This document shows positions 1 through 8,044 of a stretch of 49,910 bases of DNA, piece after piece. Both the position numbers and the translations under genes were made by a program. Every line of letters begins with the position of its first letter. Position 1 is the stretch's first letter. This DNA is from Arenicellales bacterium (GTDB lineage: Bacteria; Pseudomonadota; Gammaproteobacteria; BMS3Bbin11), in NCBI GenBank assembly GCA_029287915.1, contig JARFQE010000036.1, forward strand, positions 1-49,910, in the 5' to 3' direction. The notes under the pieces are model-generated. The model worked only from the letters and a program-made list of their open reading frames with translations, searched no databases and was not told where the DNA came from.

Positions 1-180
1 CTAAATCAAGTCATTGAGCACAGCCTGCCTCAGCAAAACTCTACTCAAGCCCTTATGACAATGCACCCTGTACTGTACAGCGGCAGGCGCTGATATACCC
101 AGCAATGCTGTATTGGTTGGTGCCATATCGAGCGCCGAAAAACTGACATAAAGGTAGTCAGGTATCCTGTCTTTAACCAA
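1..180 (-). pseudogene. Possible membrane-protein remnant at the left edge
   Basis: On the minus strand one frame is open from about position 180 down to a TAG at 1-3. It starts with a motif PDYLYVSFSALDMAPTNTA, which resembles the conserved C-terminal part of a family of small bacterial membrane proteins (recalled similarity, not tested). No start codon or N-terminal part of the frame is present, and the rest of the stretch is not convincing. The remainder of 1-230 shows no other gene. This is a weak call; it may be chance. Confidence 0.15.
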
Positions 181-230
181 CGTAGAACAGCCGCGACAGT
201 AATTCGATTAAACATGTCTTCGCAGTATTA

Positions 231-1979
231 TTACATCGTCGGTGACTTCATCATGAACAGAAATTCTTCTACCGCGGCTTTCGATTCAGGGCGCAGATTT
301 TCGATGCCTTCATAAGGCATGCCAGTAGCAGGACCTTCGTCAGGAAACCTGGCTTTACGCTGCAAGTGTCGCTGGATCATGCGCACGAACTTGGCGCCGC
401 CCCAGGCTCCGATCTCAGTAGAAACCGGGTATTTTTCCTGCGGATCACGGAACAGGTCATAGAAGTCAGCCAGTATGGCATTGTCGATATTGCCGCCTGG
501 AATTGCCAGCTTGTACTGCTCCTTCACCACGGCTTCAAGCTTGTCAATGTTGTAGAGGAACACGTAATCGCGACGGCCGTGTGTGTCACCCTTGAGCAGC
601 AGCGAGGTCTGGTCGATACCATCAATGATCCGGTCTCTCGGGATTTCATCTGTGGCGCCGCCAAGACGGGCGATGGTCGTGAACAGGTCGGTCACGTGAA
701 CAATATCGCCGGCCACGGTATCTGCCTCGATCATGTTCGGCCAGCGTACGAACGCATCCACGCGCACCCCGCCTTCCGTAGTCGAGCCTTTACCACCGCG
801 GAAGATCATGGGCGTATAACCAGATTGCGGTGAGTACTTGGTGAAGTGGCCGTTGTCACCCATGACGACAACCAGGGTATTGTCAGCGATGCCGAGTTTA
901 TCCATTTCTACCATCAGCTCGCCGATCCACTGATCGACTAGTTTCATCTTTTCAACGTAGGTGCCACCATTCGGCGTGGTGTACTTCTCGTAGGCTGTAC
1001 GTGGACCGGTCAACGGATACAGCGGCCAGTATTGTAAGAAAAAGGGCTTGTCCTCTTTCGCCAGCCTGCGCAGCTGTTCCATGGTCTGGTCCTGGTAGCG
1101 CTGGTTCATGGCCTCGTACTTGGCCTCGTTCCAGCGTTCGCCGGGTTTCATGTGAACCTCTCGAACAGGCTTGTTGCGGTAACCCTCAACACCTGTGACC
1201 ATGCTTGATGCATCGGTGCGCAGCCAACTGTCCATTGTATAGCGGTTATCATAGTTGTTGTCACCGATTCCGATGCTTACTTCTTCATCGGCTGCATCGT
1301 CGTGGAATATGGTTAACTGGCCCTGCTGGTGGATGGGAAAGGCAGCATAATCAAAGCCCTGGTAATTAGGCCAGGCCTCCTGTATATCTCCCATGTGCCA
1401 TTTGCCGATATGCACGGTGTTATAGCCCGCCTCTGATAGAATCTCGGCCAGGGTAACCTCTTTACCAGCGAGGCCGAAGCCGGAGATGTCGACTGCGGTA
1501 TTCCCCATGCCGTTGCGGTAAGGCTGCCGGCCCGTCATGAAGGCCACGCGAGTGGGTGTGCAGGAAGGTTCCGTATACATACGAGACAGGCGCATACCCT
1601 CGCGGGCGATATTATTGATCGATGGCGTCTCGTAACCGCGGATAGAATTCAGCGTTTTACTGCCGAGATCACCAAAGCCGATATCATCAATCAGGATGTA
1701 AAAAATATTCGGTGATTTCCCGTTGTTCTGCTTGCGGAACTCGGCTAGTTTCGCATCCAGGATTTTATCTTCGGCAGCCCATTTTTCGCGGTTCTGCTGC
1801 TCCAGGATATAGTATTCGGCATCATGGATGATTTTTCCCTGCGCGATCGGTGTTTTAGCCACGACGGCAGGTTTTATCGGGGCAGCCTGCGGACTTTTGG
1901 GTTGCGTATTGTCTGCTGCATCACAGGCACTGGTCATCAATAGCATGGATATTAATGCTGACTGGTAACTTTTTTTCAA
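231..1979 (-). CDS. Arylsulfatase-type sulfatase, probable lipoprotein
   Basis: The 582-residue protein is a type I sulfatase of the alkaline phosphatase superfamily, which hydrolyses sulfate esters. The hallmark CTPTR at residues 140-144 (C-x-P-x-R) is the site where Cys140 is converted to formylglycine. The metal-binding DD pair is at 98-99, with HIGKWHMGD near 195 and MGDNGH near 375, both typical of the active site. The N-terminus is a signal peptide ending in TSAC (Cys19), an imperfect lipobox, so a periplasmic, lipid-anchored enzyme is likely. A formylglycine-generating enzyme is needed but is not in this window. The gene stands alone on the minus strand, and the substrate cannot be told from sequence. 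Confidence 0.92.
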   Translation of the reverse strand: MKKSYQSALISMLLMTSACDAADNTQPKSPQAAPIKPAVVAKTPIAQGKIIHDAEYYILEQQNREKWAAEDKILDAKLAEFRKQNNGKSPNIFYILIDDIGFGDLGSKTLNSIRGYETPSINNIAREGMRLSRMYTEPSCTPTRVAFMTGRQPYRNGMGNTAVDISGFGLAGKEVTLAEILSEAGYNTVHIGKWHMGDIQEAWPNYQGFDYAAFPIHQQGQLTIFHDDAADEEVSIGIGDNNYDNRYTMDSWLRTDASSMVTGVEGYRNKPVREVHMKPGERWNEAKYEAMNQRYQDQTMEQLRRLAKEDKPFFLQYWPLYPLTGPRTAYEKYTTPNGGTYVEKMKLVDQWIGELMVEMDKLGIADNTLVVVMGDNGHFTKYSPQSGYTPMIFRGGKGSTTEGGVRVDAFVRWPNMIEADTVAGDIVHVTDLFTTIARLGGATDEIPRDRIIDGIDQTSLLLKGDTHGRRDYVFLYNIDKLEAVVKEQYKLAIPGGNIDNAILADFYDLFRDPQEKYPVSTEIGAWGGAKFVRMIQRHLQRKARFPDEGPATGMPYEGIENLRPESKAAVEEFLFMMKSPTM

Positions 1980-2019
1980 TTCACGTACTCCATTTGGTAA
2001 GCCACCCAGGCAGCTCTAC

Positions 2020-2157
2020 TTATTTCTTTATATCATTCGTTACTTTTTTTGTAACAGCACCGGCTGCCGCGGCTGTTCCCACGCTTTTAACTGCCTTTTT
2101 CTTCACTGCACTACCACCGCCCTGCTTGCCGTCTTTAGACTTTCGTTGTTCGGACAT
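2020..2157 (-). CDS. Small basic Ala/Lys-rich protein (45 aa)
   Basis: An ATG-started frame of 45 codons begins MSEQRKSKDG, contains GGG and AAAAG runs, and ends NDIKK. It is rich in Lys, Ala and Gly, so it would be basic and probably cytosolic or nucleic-acid binding; I recognise no family. A purine-rich GGAAAGGA lies about 20 bases upstream, which is too far for a good ribosome binding site. It overlaps, in another frame, the 3' part of a longer open frame at 2103-2294. Composition looks protein-like, but the support is only compositional. Confidence 0.35.
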   Translation of the reverse strand: MSEQRKSKDGKQGGGSAVKKKAVKSVGTAAAAGAVTKKVTNDIKK

Positions 2158-2294
2158 GTTTTAACACTATTTCTATCCTTTCCGGTATTTGCTACAGGAG
2201 TATCAACTGATGGCTTCATGCCGGGAGCTGACCACGCTGGCATAGCCAACAGTGTTAACGAAATTAATAACAAAGAAAATGAATGATTGACCAA
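2103..2294 (-). pseudogene. Small secreted peptide, possibly frameshifted at its 5' end
   Basis: The frame encodes a clear Sec signal sequence (hydrophobic core ISLTLLAMPAWSA followed by Pro-Gly), then about 40 polar residues. The only start in frame is TTG at 2294. Just upstream an ATG is followed at once by an in-frame stop (ATG GGA TAA), while the next frame reads ITIKRSPALVNHS straight into the signal peptide and would supply the missing positive n-region. That pattern suggests a one-base frameshift near the start, so a decayed gene is as likely as a functional TTG-started one. It has no recognisable family. Confidence 0.25.
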
Positions 2295-2387
2295 AGCAGG
2301 TGACCTTTTAATGGTTATCCCATTTATATTTTTGAATTGATTAATAGCATTGTCATCCCGGCCGGCATGAATACACCAAATATGGTG

Positions 2388-3092
2388 CTACCAGCTAATG
2401 CCAAGACCAATACCAAGCCCGTATTGATCGACATCCCATTTAAGATCATCGCTCTCAAAGTCTGTTGAGAGATAGCGATAAGCTGCCAGCAGCGACCAGG
2501 TCTTGTTGAACTTATATCCACCACCAACACCGGCCAGCCATATAGAATCAGAATCACCGGCACCGATATCACCACGCAGCCAGAGTGTCCATTTATCCGT
2601 ATTCACCGGCAGCCAATGCAGGCCAATGATTCCATCAGCCCAGCTGTCACTAATATTCCTGTCACCAATAACTGGCAGAGTAACATCCTGATCAATTTTC
2701 TGATAACGAGCCCCGGCATAGGCGTTTAACTGTTCTGTCAGGCGATAGCTGATTCCACCTTCGATAATTTCCTGTTTCACCGTAAATCCGAGAGTTCCAA
2801 CTGCTGTCTGCTCATCATCTTTCAGCTTCACAACCATGCCATCAAGAAAGAGGCCCCACGTATCTGCCTGTGCATCAAAACGTATGGCGCCACCGGCATC
2901 CAGTGATGAGACGAGGTCACTGAAGCTGGCATCAAAGTCAATATCACGTCCGGCAACAGTCGTTGTGCCATCCAGGTTCGAGGCCCACAGATAGGGTGTA
3001 ATCTGGAAGTTCCATTCAGCCTGTGCGCTGACTGAAAAACCGGCCAGGAAAATGCTCAGAGCGGCGAAGGAAATATCTCTTGTTGAACTCAT
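2388..3092 (-). CDS. Outer-membrane beta-barrel protein
   Basis: This 234-residue protein has a signal peptide with cleavage expected after SAQA (about residue 25). It then shows alternating amphipathic strands rich in Trp, Tyr and Gly, for example ITPYLWASNLDG, YAGARYQKI and SLLAAYRYLSTDF. It ends in an aromatic residue (LGISW), the usual BAM recognition end of outer-membrane proteins. The layout fits a small barrel of the OmpW/OmpA-like or outer-membrane protein beta-barrel class; no periplasmic domain follows. A strong AAGGAG ribosome binding site precedes the ATG, and a TATAAT-like -10 lies near 3142-3147. It sits downstream of thrC on the same strand but 335 bases away, so it is probably transcribed separately. 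Function is unknown. Confidence 0.8.
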   Translation of the reverse strand: MSSTRDISFAALSIFLAGFSVSAQAEWNFQITPYLWASNLDGTTTVAGRDIDFDASFSDLVSSLDAGGAIRFDAQADTWGLFLDGMVVKLKDDEQTAVGTLGFTVKQEIIEGGISYRLTEQLNAYAGARYQKIDQDVTLPVIGDRNISDSWADGIIGLHWLPVNTDKWTLWLRGDIGAGDSDSIWLAGVGGGYKFNKTWSLLAAYRYLSTDFESDDLKWDVDQYGLGIGLGISW

Positions 3093-3141
3093 TTTTCTTC
3101 TCCTTATTTATGTATTATTTTAACTTTATCACGTATGCACA

Positions 3142-3170
3142 ATTATATAATGATACCGAACGAAGAAAAC
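3142..3170 (-). promoter_or_regulatory. Candidate promoter of the outer-membrane barrel gene
   Basis: Read on the minus strand, TATAAT lies at 3147-3142 about 50 bases before the ATG, with only a poor -35 (GTTTTC) 17 bases upstream. The rest of the 3093-3427 gap shows no gene or strong hairpin. Confidence 0.25.
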
Positions 3171-3427
3171 CTACTGTGACAATTCCTTCTTTTGTTGCTT
3201 CAGAAGCTTTTGATTCGACCACTTATGCCTCGAGGCATCGGCCATGTTGTCTATCAGGTTCTCTGGTAAAGCCCGCACAGGAACAACGAGTTCGTTCTTC
3301 ACAGGTGACTGATCCAGCATGTATGGTTGATCACCTTCTGCATAATAGAGTTTACGTCTATTTTCTGCTCACGAACAAACGGTTACTAAATTCCTGCCAG
3401 TGAGTTTCTAAATAGCATCTAAAAGCA

Positions 3428-4897
3428 CTATAGGAACGCCAGAATTTCCTGCTCGATATCTTCCTTGTCAATGACGGTTTTCTGACTGATCTTTTTCTCG
3501 AACAGTGCGCTAATCTGCCCCGGAATTTCTATATTGGCTTCACGTGCAATAGAAACCAGTGCATCAATATCGTGCGCATCCTGTTCACCGGTCAGGGCAT
3601 TGGCAATGGTCGGTGAAAACTTGGTCCACTCGGCAGTGGAGTATACGACTGTCTTCAGCGCTTTCGAACGGCAGGTATCATAGGCTTTTAAACAGGTAGC
3701 TGTGTGCGGATCCATCAGGTAGCCTTTTGCAAAGGCCTGCTTGATATATTCCTTCCCTTCGCTGTTTTCGCAGTAGTCGGCGTTGAATATATCCTGCAGC
3801 TGCTCGAGTTCCTGTCCCGTCAGCTCGTAGTGTTTTTCATTATCCAGCAGCTGCATGAGTTCTTTAGTGCGCTCTGCGCCGTAAAGATCGTATAGGACTC
3901 GTTCGACGTTGGAGGATTTCAAAATGTCCATAGCCGGTGACGTGGTCGGTATCACAGAAGCACCACGCAGGTCGTATTGACCCTTTTTAATCAGCTGCGT
4001 CAGCACATTGTTTTTATTAGACGCAATCAAAATCTTTTCAACCGGCAGTCCCATCTTCATTGCGTAGTAGCCACCCAGTGCGTTGCCAAAATTGCCGCTC
4101 GGGACATCCAGGTAAATTTTTTCACCCATGCTAATGGCAGACTGACGAACCAGTTCCAGGTAGCTGTGGATATGATAAATCAGTTGAAAAATGATGCGCC
4201 CAAAATTGACCGAGTTGGCGGCAGACAGGCTGATATGTTTTTCTTTCAGTTTAGCATTGAAACTTTCAGAGCTTAACAACAACTTCAACGCGCTTTGGGC
4301 GTCATCGAAATCACCATGGATACCAATAACTTTCAGGTTGGGTGCATCCTCCGTCACCATCTGTAGGCGCTGAACATCAGAAGTGCCACCATCCGGATAC
4401 AGGCAGGCCACCTGGACGTTTTTGCGGTTCTTGAAGGTCTCAAGTGCAGCCGGCCCGGTATCACCGCTGGTGGCAGCCAGAATCAGGTAATTCTCATTGC
4501 GTTTTTGCGCCAGCGAGGACAGCAGAAGGCCAAACGGCTGCAGTGCCATGTCCTTGAAAGCACGTGTCGGCCCATGATAAAGCTCGCTGACGTAGAGATC
4601 GTCGTACACCTTGACCAGCGGCGCTGGGTTCGAGTTGTCATCAAAGTGGTCGTAAAGCTCAAGAGCCTCATCGATCACAACCTGATCGATATCTATTTCA
4701 AAGGCAGCCAGTACATCCCGTGCCAGTGTTTTATAGCCCGCTTGCAGATGGTTTTGCAGGAACTCTAGCCCCAGGTCAGGCAGTGTTTTTGGAACGTAGA
4801 TACCGCCAAAAGAGGCCATGGGTCCCAGTATCGCTGATGAAAAACTAACCTCAGGCGGGCGATGGCCATCGTTGCCGCGAGTTTCAATAAATTTCAT
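3428..4897 (-). CDS. thrC: Threonine synthase
   Basis: The 489-residue PLP enzyme converts O-phospho-L-homoserine to L-threonine, the last step of threonine synthesis in the cytosol. The PLP lysine is K115 in the motif HGPTRAFKDM. The N-terminal METRGND-like opening (FIETRGND), SSAILGPMASFGGIYVP and the glycine-rich DVPSGNFGNALGG phosphate-binding region are characteristic of the long threonine synthase class. Length is normal for the family. The homoserine dehydrogenase and kinase genes that often accompany thrC are not here, so the pathway is split in this genome. No threonine-rich leader peptide is visible upstream. Confidence 0.96.
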   Translation of the reverse strand: MKFIETRGNDGHRPPEVSFSSAILGPMASFGGIYVPKTLPDLGLEFLQNHLQAGYKTLARDVLAAFEIDIDQVVIDEALELYDHFDDNSNPAPLVKVYDDLYVSELYHGPTRAFKDMALQPFGLLLSSLAQKRNENYLILAATSGDTGPAALETFKNRKNVQVACLYPDGGTSDVQRLQMVTEDAPNLKVIGIHGDFDDAQSALKLLLSSESFNAKLKEKHISLSAANSVNFGRIIFQLIYHIHSYLELVRQSAISMGEKIYLDVPSGNFGNALGGYYAMKMGLPVEKILIASNKNNVLTQLIKKGQYDLRGASVIPTTSPAMDILKSSNVERVLYDLYGAERTKELMQLLDNEKHYELTGQELEQLQDIFNADYCENSEGKEYIKQAFAKGYLMDPHTATCLKAYDTCRSKALKTVVYSTAEWTKFSPTIANALTGEQDAHDIDALVSIAREANIEIPGQISALFEKKISQKTVIDKEDIEQEILAFL

Positions 4898-4969
4898 TGC
4901 TGTTCCTGAATCTGTTGTGATGTCTAATTCTAGCGCAGGATACGCCTGGTTACATTATGTGCCTCAGCT

Positions 4970-5767
4970 TCACCGACCAAGCTCGGCTTCCATCTGCTCA
5001 ATGACAGTATAAATGCTTTTATTGCTGACGATAACAAGACCATCATTCGGTCGATCAAAGTCCAGGATAATAAGCATCAGTGTGGTGAGCACAAGAACGA
5101 AGGCACTCATGCGCCAACGGCTCATACGGCCCTGGATGCCAGCGTTGTAGCCGGCAACGGCAAGTGCTGCGGCAACAACAAATACTAACATCCACATGAT
5201 GATTCTTGGCAGGTGGTCTCTAACAGCCGTCATGCGGATGGTATGTGCATCGAGAACGTTGTTAATTGCTGCTACAACCGATGCCTCTACCGGTCCCGGC
5301 TTACCCTGTTCGATCATACGTTTGGTGGCCGGCCATATCAGCTCCATCTTGTTGAGGGTTATTTTCACCACCGCCCTGAATTGTTCATAGGTTTTTACTG
5401 TGCCAGGCTCAAAAGCACGGGTACGGGCATAATCCAGTAATATCGTCCTCAGTTCTGTACGTCCTGGCTCCGCCACCAGGTCTGCCCTGTGAAATGCAGT
5501 ACCTAGTGCATTTGCTTCAATCATCACGGCGTTTTTGCGGGCATCAAAACGAGTCTGCCCTGAACCATAGGTAAACGCCAGTACCAGACCCATGACTGCA
5601 AACATTGATGTCAGCACCAAAGCACCACCGCCGGAGTCGGCATCCTTCCAGTGCGCTCGTCGTATCAGGCCAACCCGGAAACCGGCTTCAAGCGCGATGG
5701 TCAGGATGCTGATAAAGATCAGGCCCACAACCCACAGTGGCAGAATATAAAGTGGTGCATTTTCCAT
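4970..5767 (-). CDS. DUF4239-type four-helix membrane protein
   Basis: The 265-residue inner-membrane protein has two N-terminal transmembrane segments (about 8-30 and 48-68), a hydrophilic helical stretch of roughly 120 residues, and two C-terminal segments (about 189-208 and 220-236). The motif FDARKNAVMIEANALGTA after the second helix is typical of the DUF4239 (bestrophin-like) family. Family members have no firmly established function. It lies 72 bases upstream of thrC on the same strand, with no obvious terminator between them, so co-transcription is possible but a functional link is not implied. Confidence 0.75.
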   Translation of the reverse strand: MENAPLYILPLWVVGLIFISILTIALEAGFRVGLIRRAHWKDADSGGGALVLTSMFAVMGLVLAFTYGSGQTRFDARKNAVMIEANALGTAFHRADLVAEPGRTELRTILLDYARTRAFEPGTVKTYEQFRAVVKITLNKMELIWPATKRMIEQGKPGPVEASVVAAINNVLDAHTIRMTAVRDHLPRIIMWMLVFVVAAALAVAGYNAGIQGRMSRWRMSAFVLVLTTLMLIILDFDRPNDGLVIVSNKSIYTVIEQMEAELGR

Positions 5768-6097
5768 ATTGGATAAACCCTATATGAATGATAATTCTAG
5801 TATTTAGCCATGTAATCTGAGTCATTCAACACACAGCAAGTTTATTATTAATTTTATACCAGGCACCTCGCAATGACTACGCATGACGACCAATGCTCCA
5901 GCAAATCCAGCTCATTGCCAGTTACGGCATCGGCAAACTTCTGTGCCGCATGAAATCCTATGAGGTGACTCTGTTTGTATCTCTATTTGTTTCATTCATT
6001 TTCATTCATTTTCATTCATTTTCATCCATTTTCATACTCGGGAACATATTCGACGTTTAGCAATCAAATTTAATAACCGTTTACGACATAGATAAAG
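5768..6097. other. Divergent intergenic region with short tandem repeat
   Basis: The gap separates the DUF4239 gene (minus) from a small membrane protein gene (plus). It holds the 10-base tandem repeat described at 5991-6035 and, near 5865-5877, a reverse-oriented GTCATTGCGAGGTGC-like word known from dispersed bacterial repeats. No credible gene was found. Confidence 0.5.
5991..6035. repeat. 10-base tandem repeat, 4.5 copies
   Basis: The unit TTCATTCATT occurs at 5991-6000, 6001-6010 and 6011-6020, then once with one change (TTCATCCATT, 6021-6030), followed by half a unit. It lies about 65 bases upstream of the small membrane protein gene, in or near its promoter region, where slippage could change spacing. 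Confidence 0.9.
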
Positions 6098-6535
6098 ATG
6101 AAAAACAAACAATACAGCATAGGCCGGCAAATTCAACAAAACCTGCTTGCAATTATCAGCCTGGCCGTGGCCATCAGTGCGCTTGGCTACAATACCTGGC
6201 GCAATGAAACCACTGAAGTAAATAGAAATATCAGGCTGGCCTCGTTTGAGATCCTGGTGCAGTTGGGTAAATTACAGATCATCACCGATCATGCTCACTA
6301 CGGTAACAACAAAGAAATGGGAAATCCTATCACCGGCTGGGGACATGTCGCCATGGTGGAGGACCTAAGCTTTCTGATGCCCGAGCCGCTACCCGACATG
6401 GCAAAAAATCTGAAACAGGTTTGGCAGGCGAACTGGGAAGGTCTTGCTAGTAATCAGGAAAGTGAGGCGAAGATCACGGAAGCAATTAGCAATATGCGGG
6501 AAATGGTAAAAAAGCAGCTGAAAACTATCAAATGA
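6098..6535 (+). CDS. Small single-pass membrane protein, unknown function
   Basis: The 145-residue protein has one transmembrane segment at about 14-32 (LLAIISLAVAISALGYNTW), preceded by a basic N-terminus, so the remainder should face the periplasm. The soluble part is helical and polar, with the residues HAHYGNN and WGHVAMVEDL, and the tail (about 110-145) is Lys/Glu-rich and could form a coiled coil. I do not recognise a family. It is a single gene ending just before a long inverted repeat shared with the convergent rsmE operon. Confidence 0.65.
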   Translation: MKNKQYSIGRQIQQNLLAIISLAVAISALGYNTWRNETTEVNRNIRLASFEILVQLGKLQIITDHAHYGNNKEMGNPITGWGHVAMVEDLSFLMPEPLPDMAKNLKQVWQANWEGLASNQESEAKITEAISNMREMVKKQLKTIK

Positions 6536-6541
6536 AAAATC

Positions 6542-6601
6542 AGGTTTTACGTATTAGGTTTTATGTGTTACGTAACACCAAGAACCTAATACGTAAAACC
6601 T
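6542..6601. repeat. Perfect 19-bp inverted repeat around a 14-bp palindrome
   Basis: The arms AGGTTTTACGTATTAGGTT (6542-6560) and its exact complement (6583-6601) flank a loop whose centre, GTGTTACGTAACAC (6565-6578), is itself a perfect palindrome. It fills the space between two convergent genes (stop at 6535, rsmE stop at 6615). The stem could stop transcription from both sides, but no run of T follows either arm. It may be a mobile or dispersed intergenic repeat. Confidence 0.9.
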
Positions 6602-6614
6602 AATACTTCATTAA

Positions 6615-7316
6615 CTAGCCAAGACGAAGCCGCGCTAACAAACTAACCGCGGCCGTTTCGATGCGTAGTATGTGTTGACCTAGACTCACTTTCTTCGCAC
6701 CAGCTGCAACCACACGCTTTATTTCATCATCGGTGAACCCCCCTTCAGGACCCACCATTAGCAACTTATCCAGATCACTGCAGGTAGCTATCACCTCACC
6801 ATCGGGATGTGCCAACAGAACTTCCCTGCCCTCTGCAAGTGCTGCCTGTGCTACGTCTTCAGGTTTTGCTGCTGGCAACAGTTCCGGCAACCAGGCCGAC
6901 CCACTTTGCTTGCAGGCCTCAAGGCAGATTCGTTGCCAGCGTTGATAGCTGTTTTTACCCGGCTTGCTGACACTGCGATGACACAGCAAGGGTTGCCAGC
7001 CACTGATACCTAGCTGGGTCGCCATATCAAGCAGAGTGGACTGACGATCTCCTTTTGCGATTGCTGTCGCAAGAAAGATATTCGGTATTTGGGGTGGTAT
7101 ATGGGTCACTGCACCGACCCTCAAATAAGCCGTATTGCGGCCTTGCAGATTTTCAACGGCTGCCTGCGTGACGTTTCCCTTACCATCAATAAGGCGTATC
7201 GTGTCACCCACATCGAGTCGCCTGACACCTAGAGCATGCCATGCTTCTTTACCCGATAAGGTAATCAGACTATCTGCATCAAATCCTTCATCCAGATAGA
7301 ACGTCGGCATGCTCAT
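6615..7316 (-). CDS. rsmE: 16S rRNA (uracil-1498-N3)-methyltransferase RsmE
   Basis: The 233-residue SPOUT methyltransferase methylates N3 of U1498 in 16S rRNA using S-adenosylmethionine. An N-terminal PUA-like part (about 1-70) is followed by the knotted catalytic domain with the signature MVGPEGGFTDDE and the C-terminal SLGQHILRIETAA. Length is as usual for the family. Its start overlaps the stop of rsmJ in an ATGA quartet (7313-7316), so the two are translationally coupled. It is the last gene of the perM-like/rsmJ/rsmE operon. Confidence 0.96.
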   Translation of the reverse strand: MSMPTFYLDEGFDADSLITLSGKEAWHALGVRRLDVGDTIRLIDGKGNVTQAAVENLQGRNTAYLRVGAVTHIPPQIPNIFLATAIAKGDRQSTLLDMATQLGISGWQPLLCHRSVSKPGKNSYQRWQRICLEACKQSGSAWLPELLPAAKPEDVAQAALAEGREVLLAHPDGEVIATCSDLDKLLMVGPEGGFTDDEIKRVVAAGAKKVSLGQHILRIETAAVSLLARLRLG

Positions 7317-8044
7317 GATTGCTTTCTCGTTGGTAGATAGACCTCGTAACGAACGACCTTCCCTGCATGCAGTGCGACATGATCATCAGCCAGCGGCGGT
7401 GCGTGCAATGGTCTTTTTACCACTACCCGGCGTGCTGCATGCTGACGTGCTATTCGTAAAAGTTTTTCATCATCCGTATCATCACCCACGATGTCGCGAA
7501 GTATGCGAACCGATTTCGGCGGCAACGCTGAACGTTTACGCTTTGCTGGAAACATGGGGTCCATGAATATCACATCGATGGCAGGAAGTTGCCGTATTAC
7601 TTCGATGGCATCACCAAAATGTGCCTCTATTTTATCAACCATGGAAAGAGAAGAATTTCTGGCACTGATTAATGCAGAGGCCAGTAAGGCAAAGACTACC
7701 GGGTGTCGCTCAATAGCAATAACCCGGTCAGCAATCATAGCCAGCCTGAGGCTGTCTCCACCGAGGCCGGCTGTAGCATCAATGACGGTGCCGCCACGTG
7801 CCGGCGCGAGCGCGCGTAGAAACGGCTGATTGCCAATAAAGCGGGAGGGCCTGGTTAAAGTTGGCCGTACTTTCTCTCCATCTGCTGAGATCAAGACTAG
7901 GCTGCCATTTTCACAGGACAAATAAAAGTCTTCTGCAGGGCAGCTGCTACATAACGGAAGATTCAGTAATGCCAGAGTTTCAGTCAGTTCTGTTGGCAGG
8001 CTGGCGTTACAGCTTTCCAGCAGCGGGATCTTATTCACCGGCAT
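7313..8044 (-). CDS. rsmJ: 16S rRNA (guanine-1516-N2)-methyltransferase RsmJ
   Basis: The 243-residue class I methyltransferase forms m2G1516 in 16S rRNA. The SAM-binding motif DATAGLGGDS is at 89-98, followed by IAIERHP, and the catalytic-type MDPMFP is at 161-166 with the basic stretch AKRKRSA after it. All are characteristic of RsmJ, a gammaproteobacterial protein. It overlaps perM-like by one base (TAATG) and rsmE by four bases (ATGA), a compact operon with two rRNA methylases acting on the decoding-site region. Confidence 0.95.
   Translation of the reverse strand: MPVNKIPLLESCNASLPTELTETLALLNLPLCSSCPAEDFYLSCENGSLVLISADGEKVRPTLTRPSRFIGNQPFLRALAPARGGTVIDATAGLGGDSLRLAMIADRVIAIERHPVVFALLASALISARNSSLSMVDKIEAHFGDAIEVIRQLPAIDVIFMDPMFPAKRKRSALPPKSVRILRDIVGDDTDDEKLLRIARQHAARRVVVKRPLHAPPLADDHVALHAGKVVRYEVYLPTRKQS

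Larger units (their letters stand above)
1980..2387. other. Intergenic stretch between sulfatase and outer-membrane barrel
   Basis: This 408-base stretch holds only the two small overlapping minus-strand frames described separately (2020-2157 and 2103-2294). No terminator with a clear stem and T-tract, no RNA gene and no repeat was seen. Confidence 0.4.

Noticed and set aside
366-833. 155-codon plus-strand frame inside the sulfatase gene
   Set aside because: It is antisense to a gene with clear catalytic motifs and lacks any protein-family features.
3080-3403. 107-codon plus-strand frame between the barrel and thrC genes
   Set aside because: No ribosome binding site, composition not protein-like, and it starts within the barrel gene.
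5860-5880. GTCATTGCGAGG-type dispersed repeat
   Set aside because: Only a short single copy; too short to distinguish from chance.
5893-6060. 55-codon plus-strand frame across the 10-base tandem repeat
   Set aside because: Its hydrophobic look comes from the repeat itself (SFIFIHFHSFSS); no ribosome binding site or family match.
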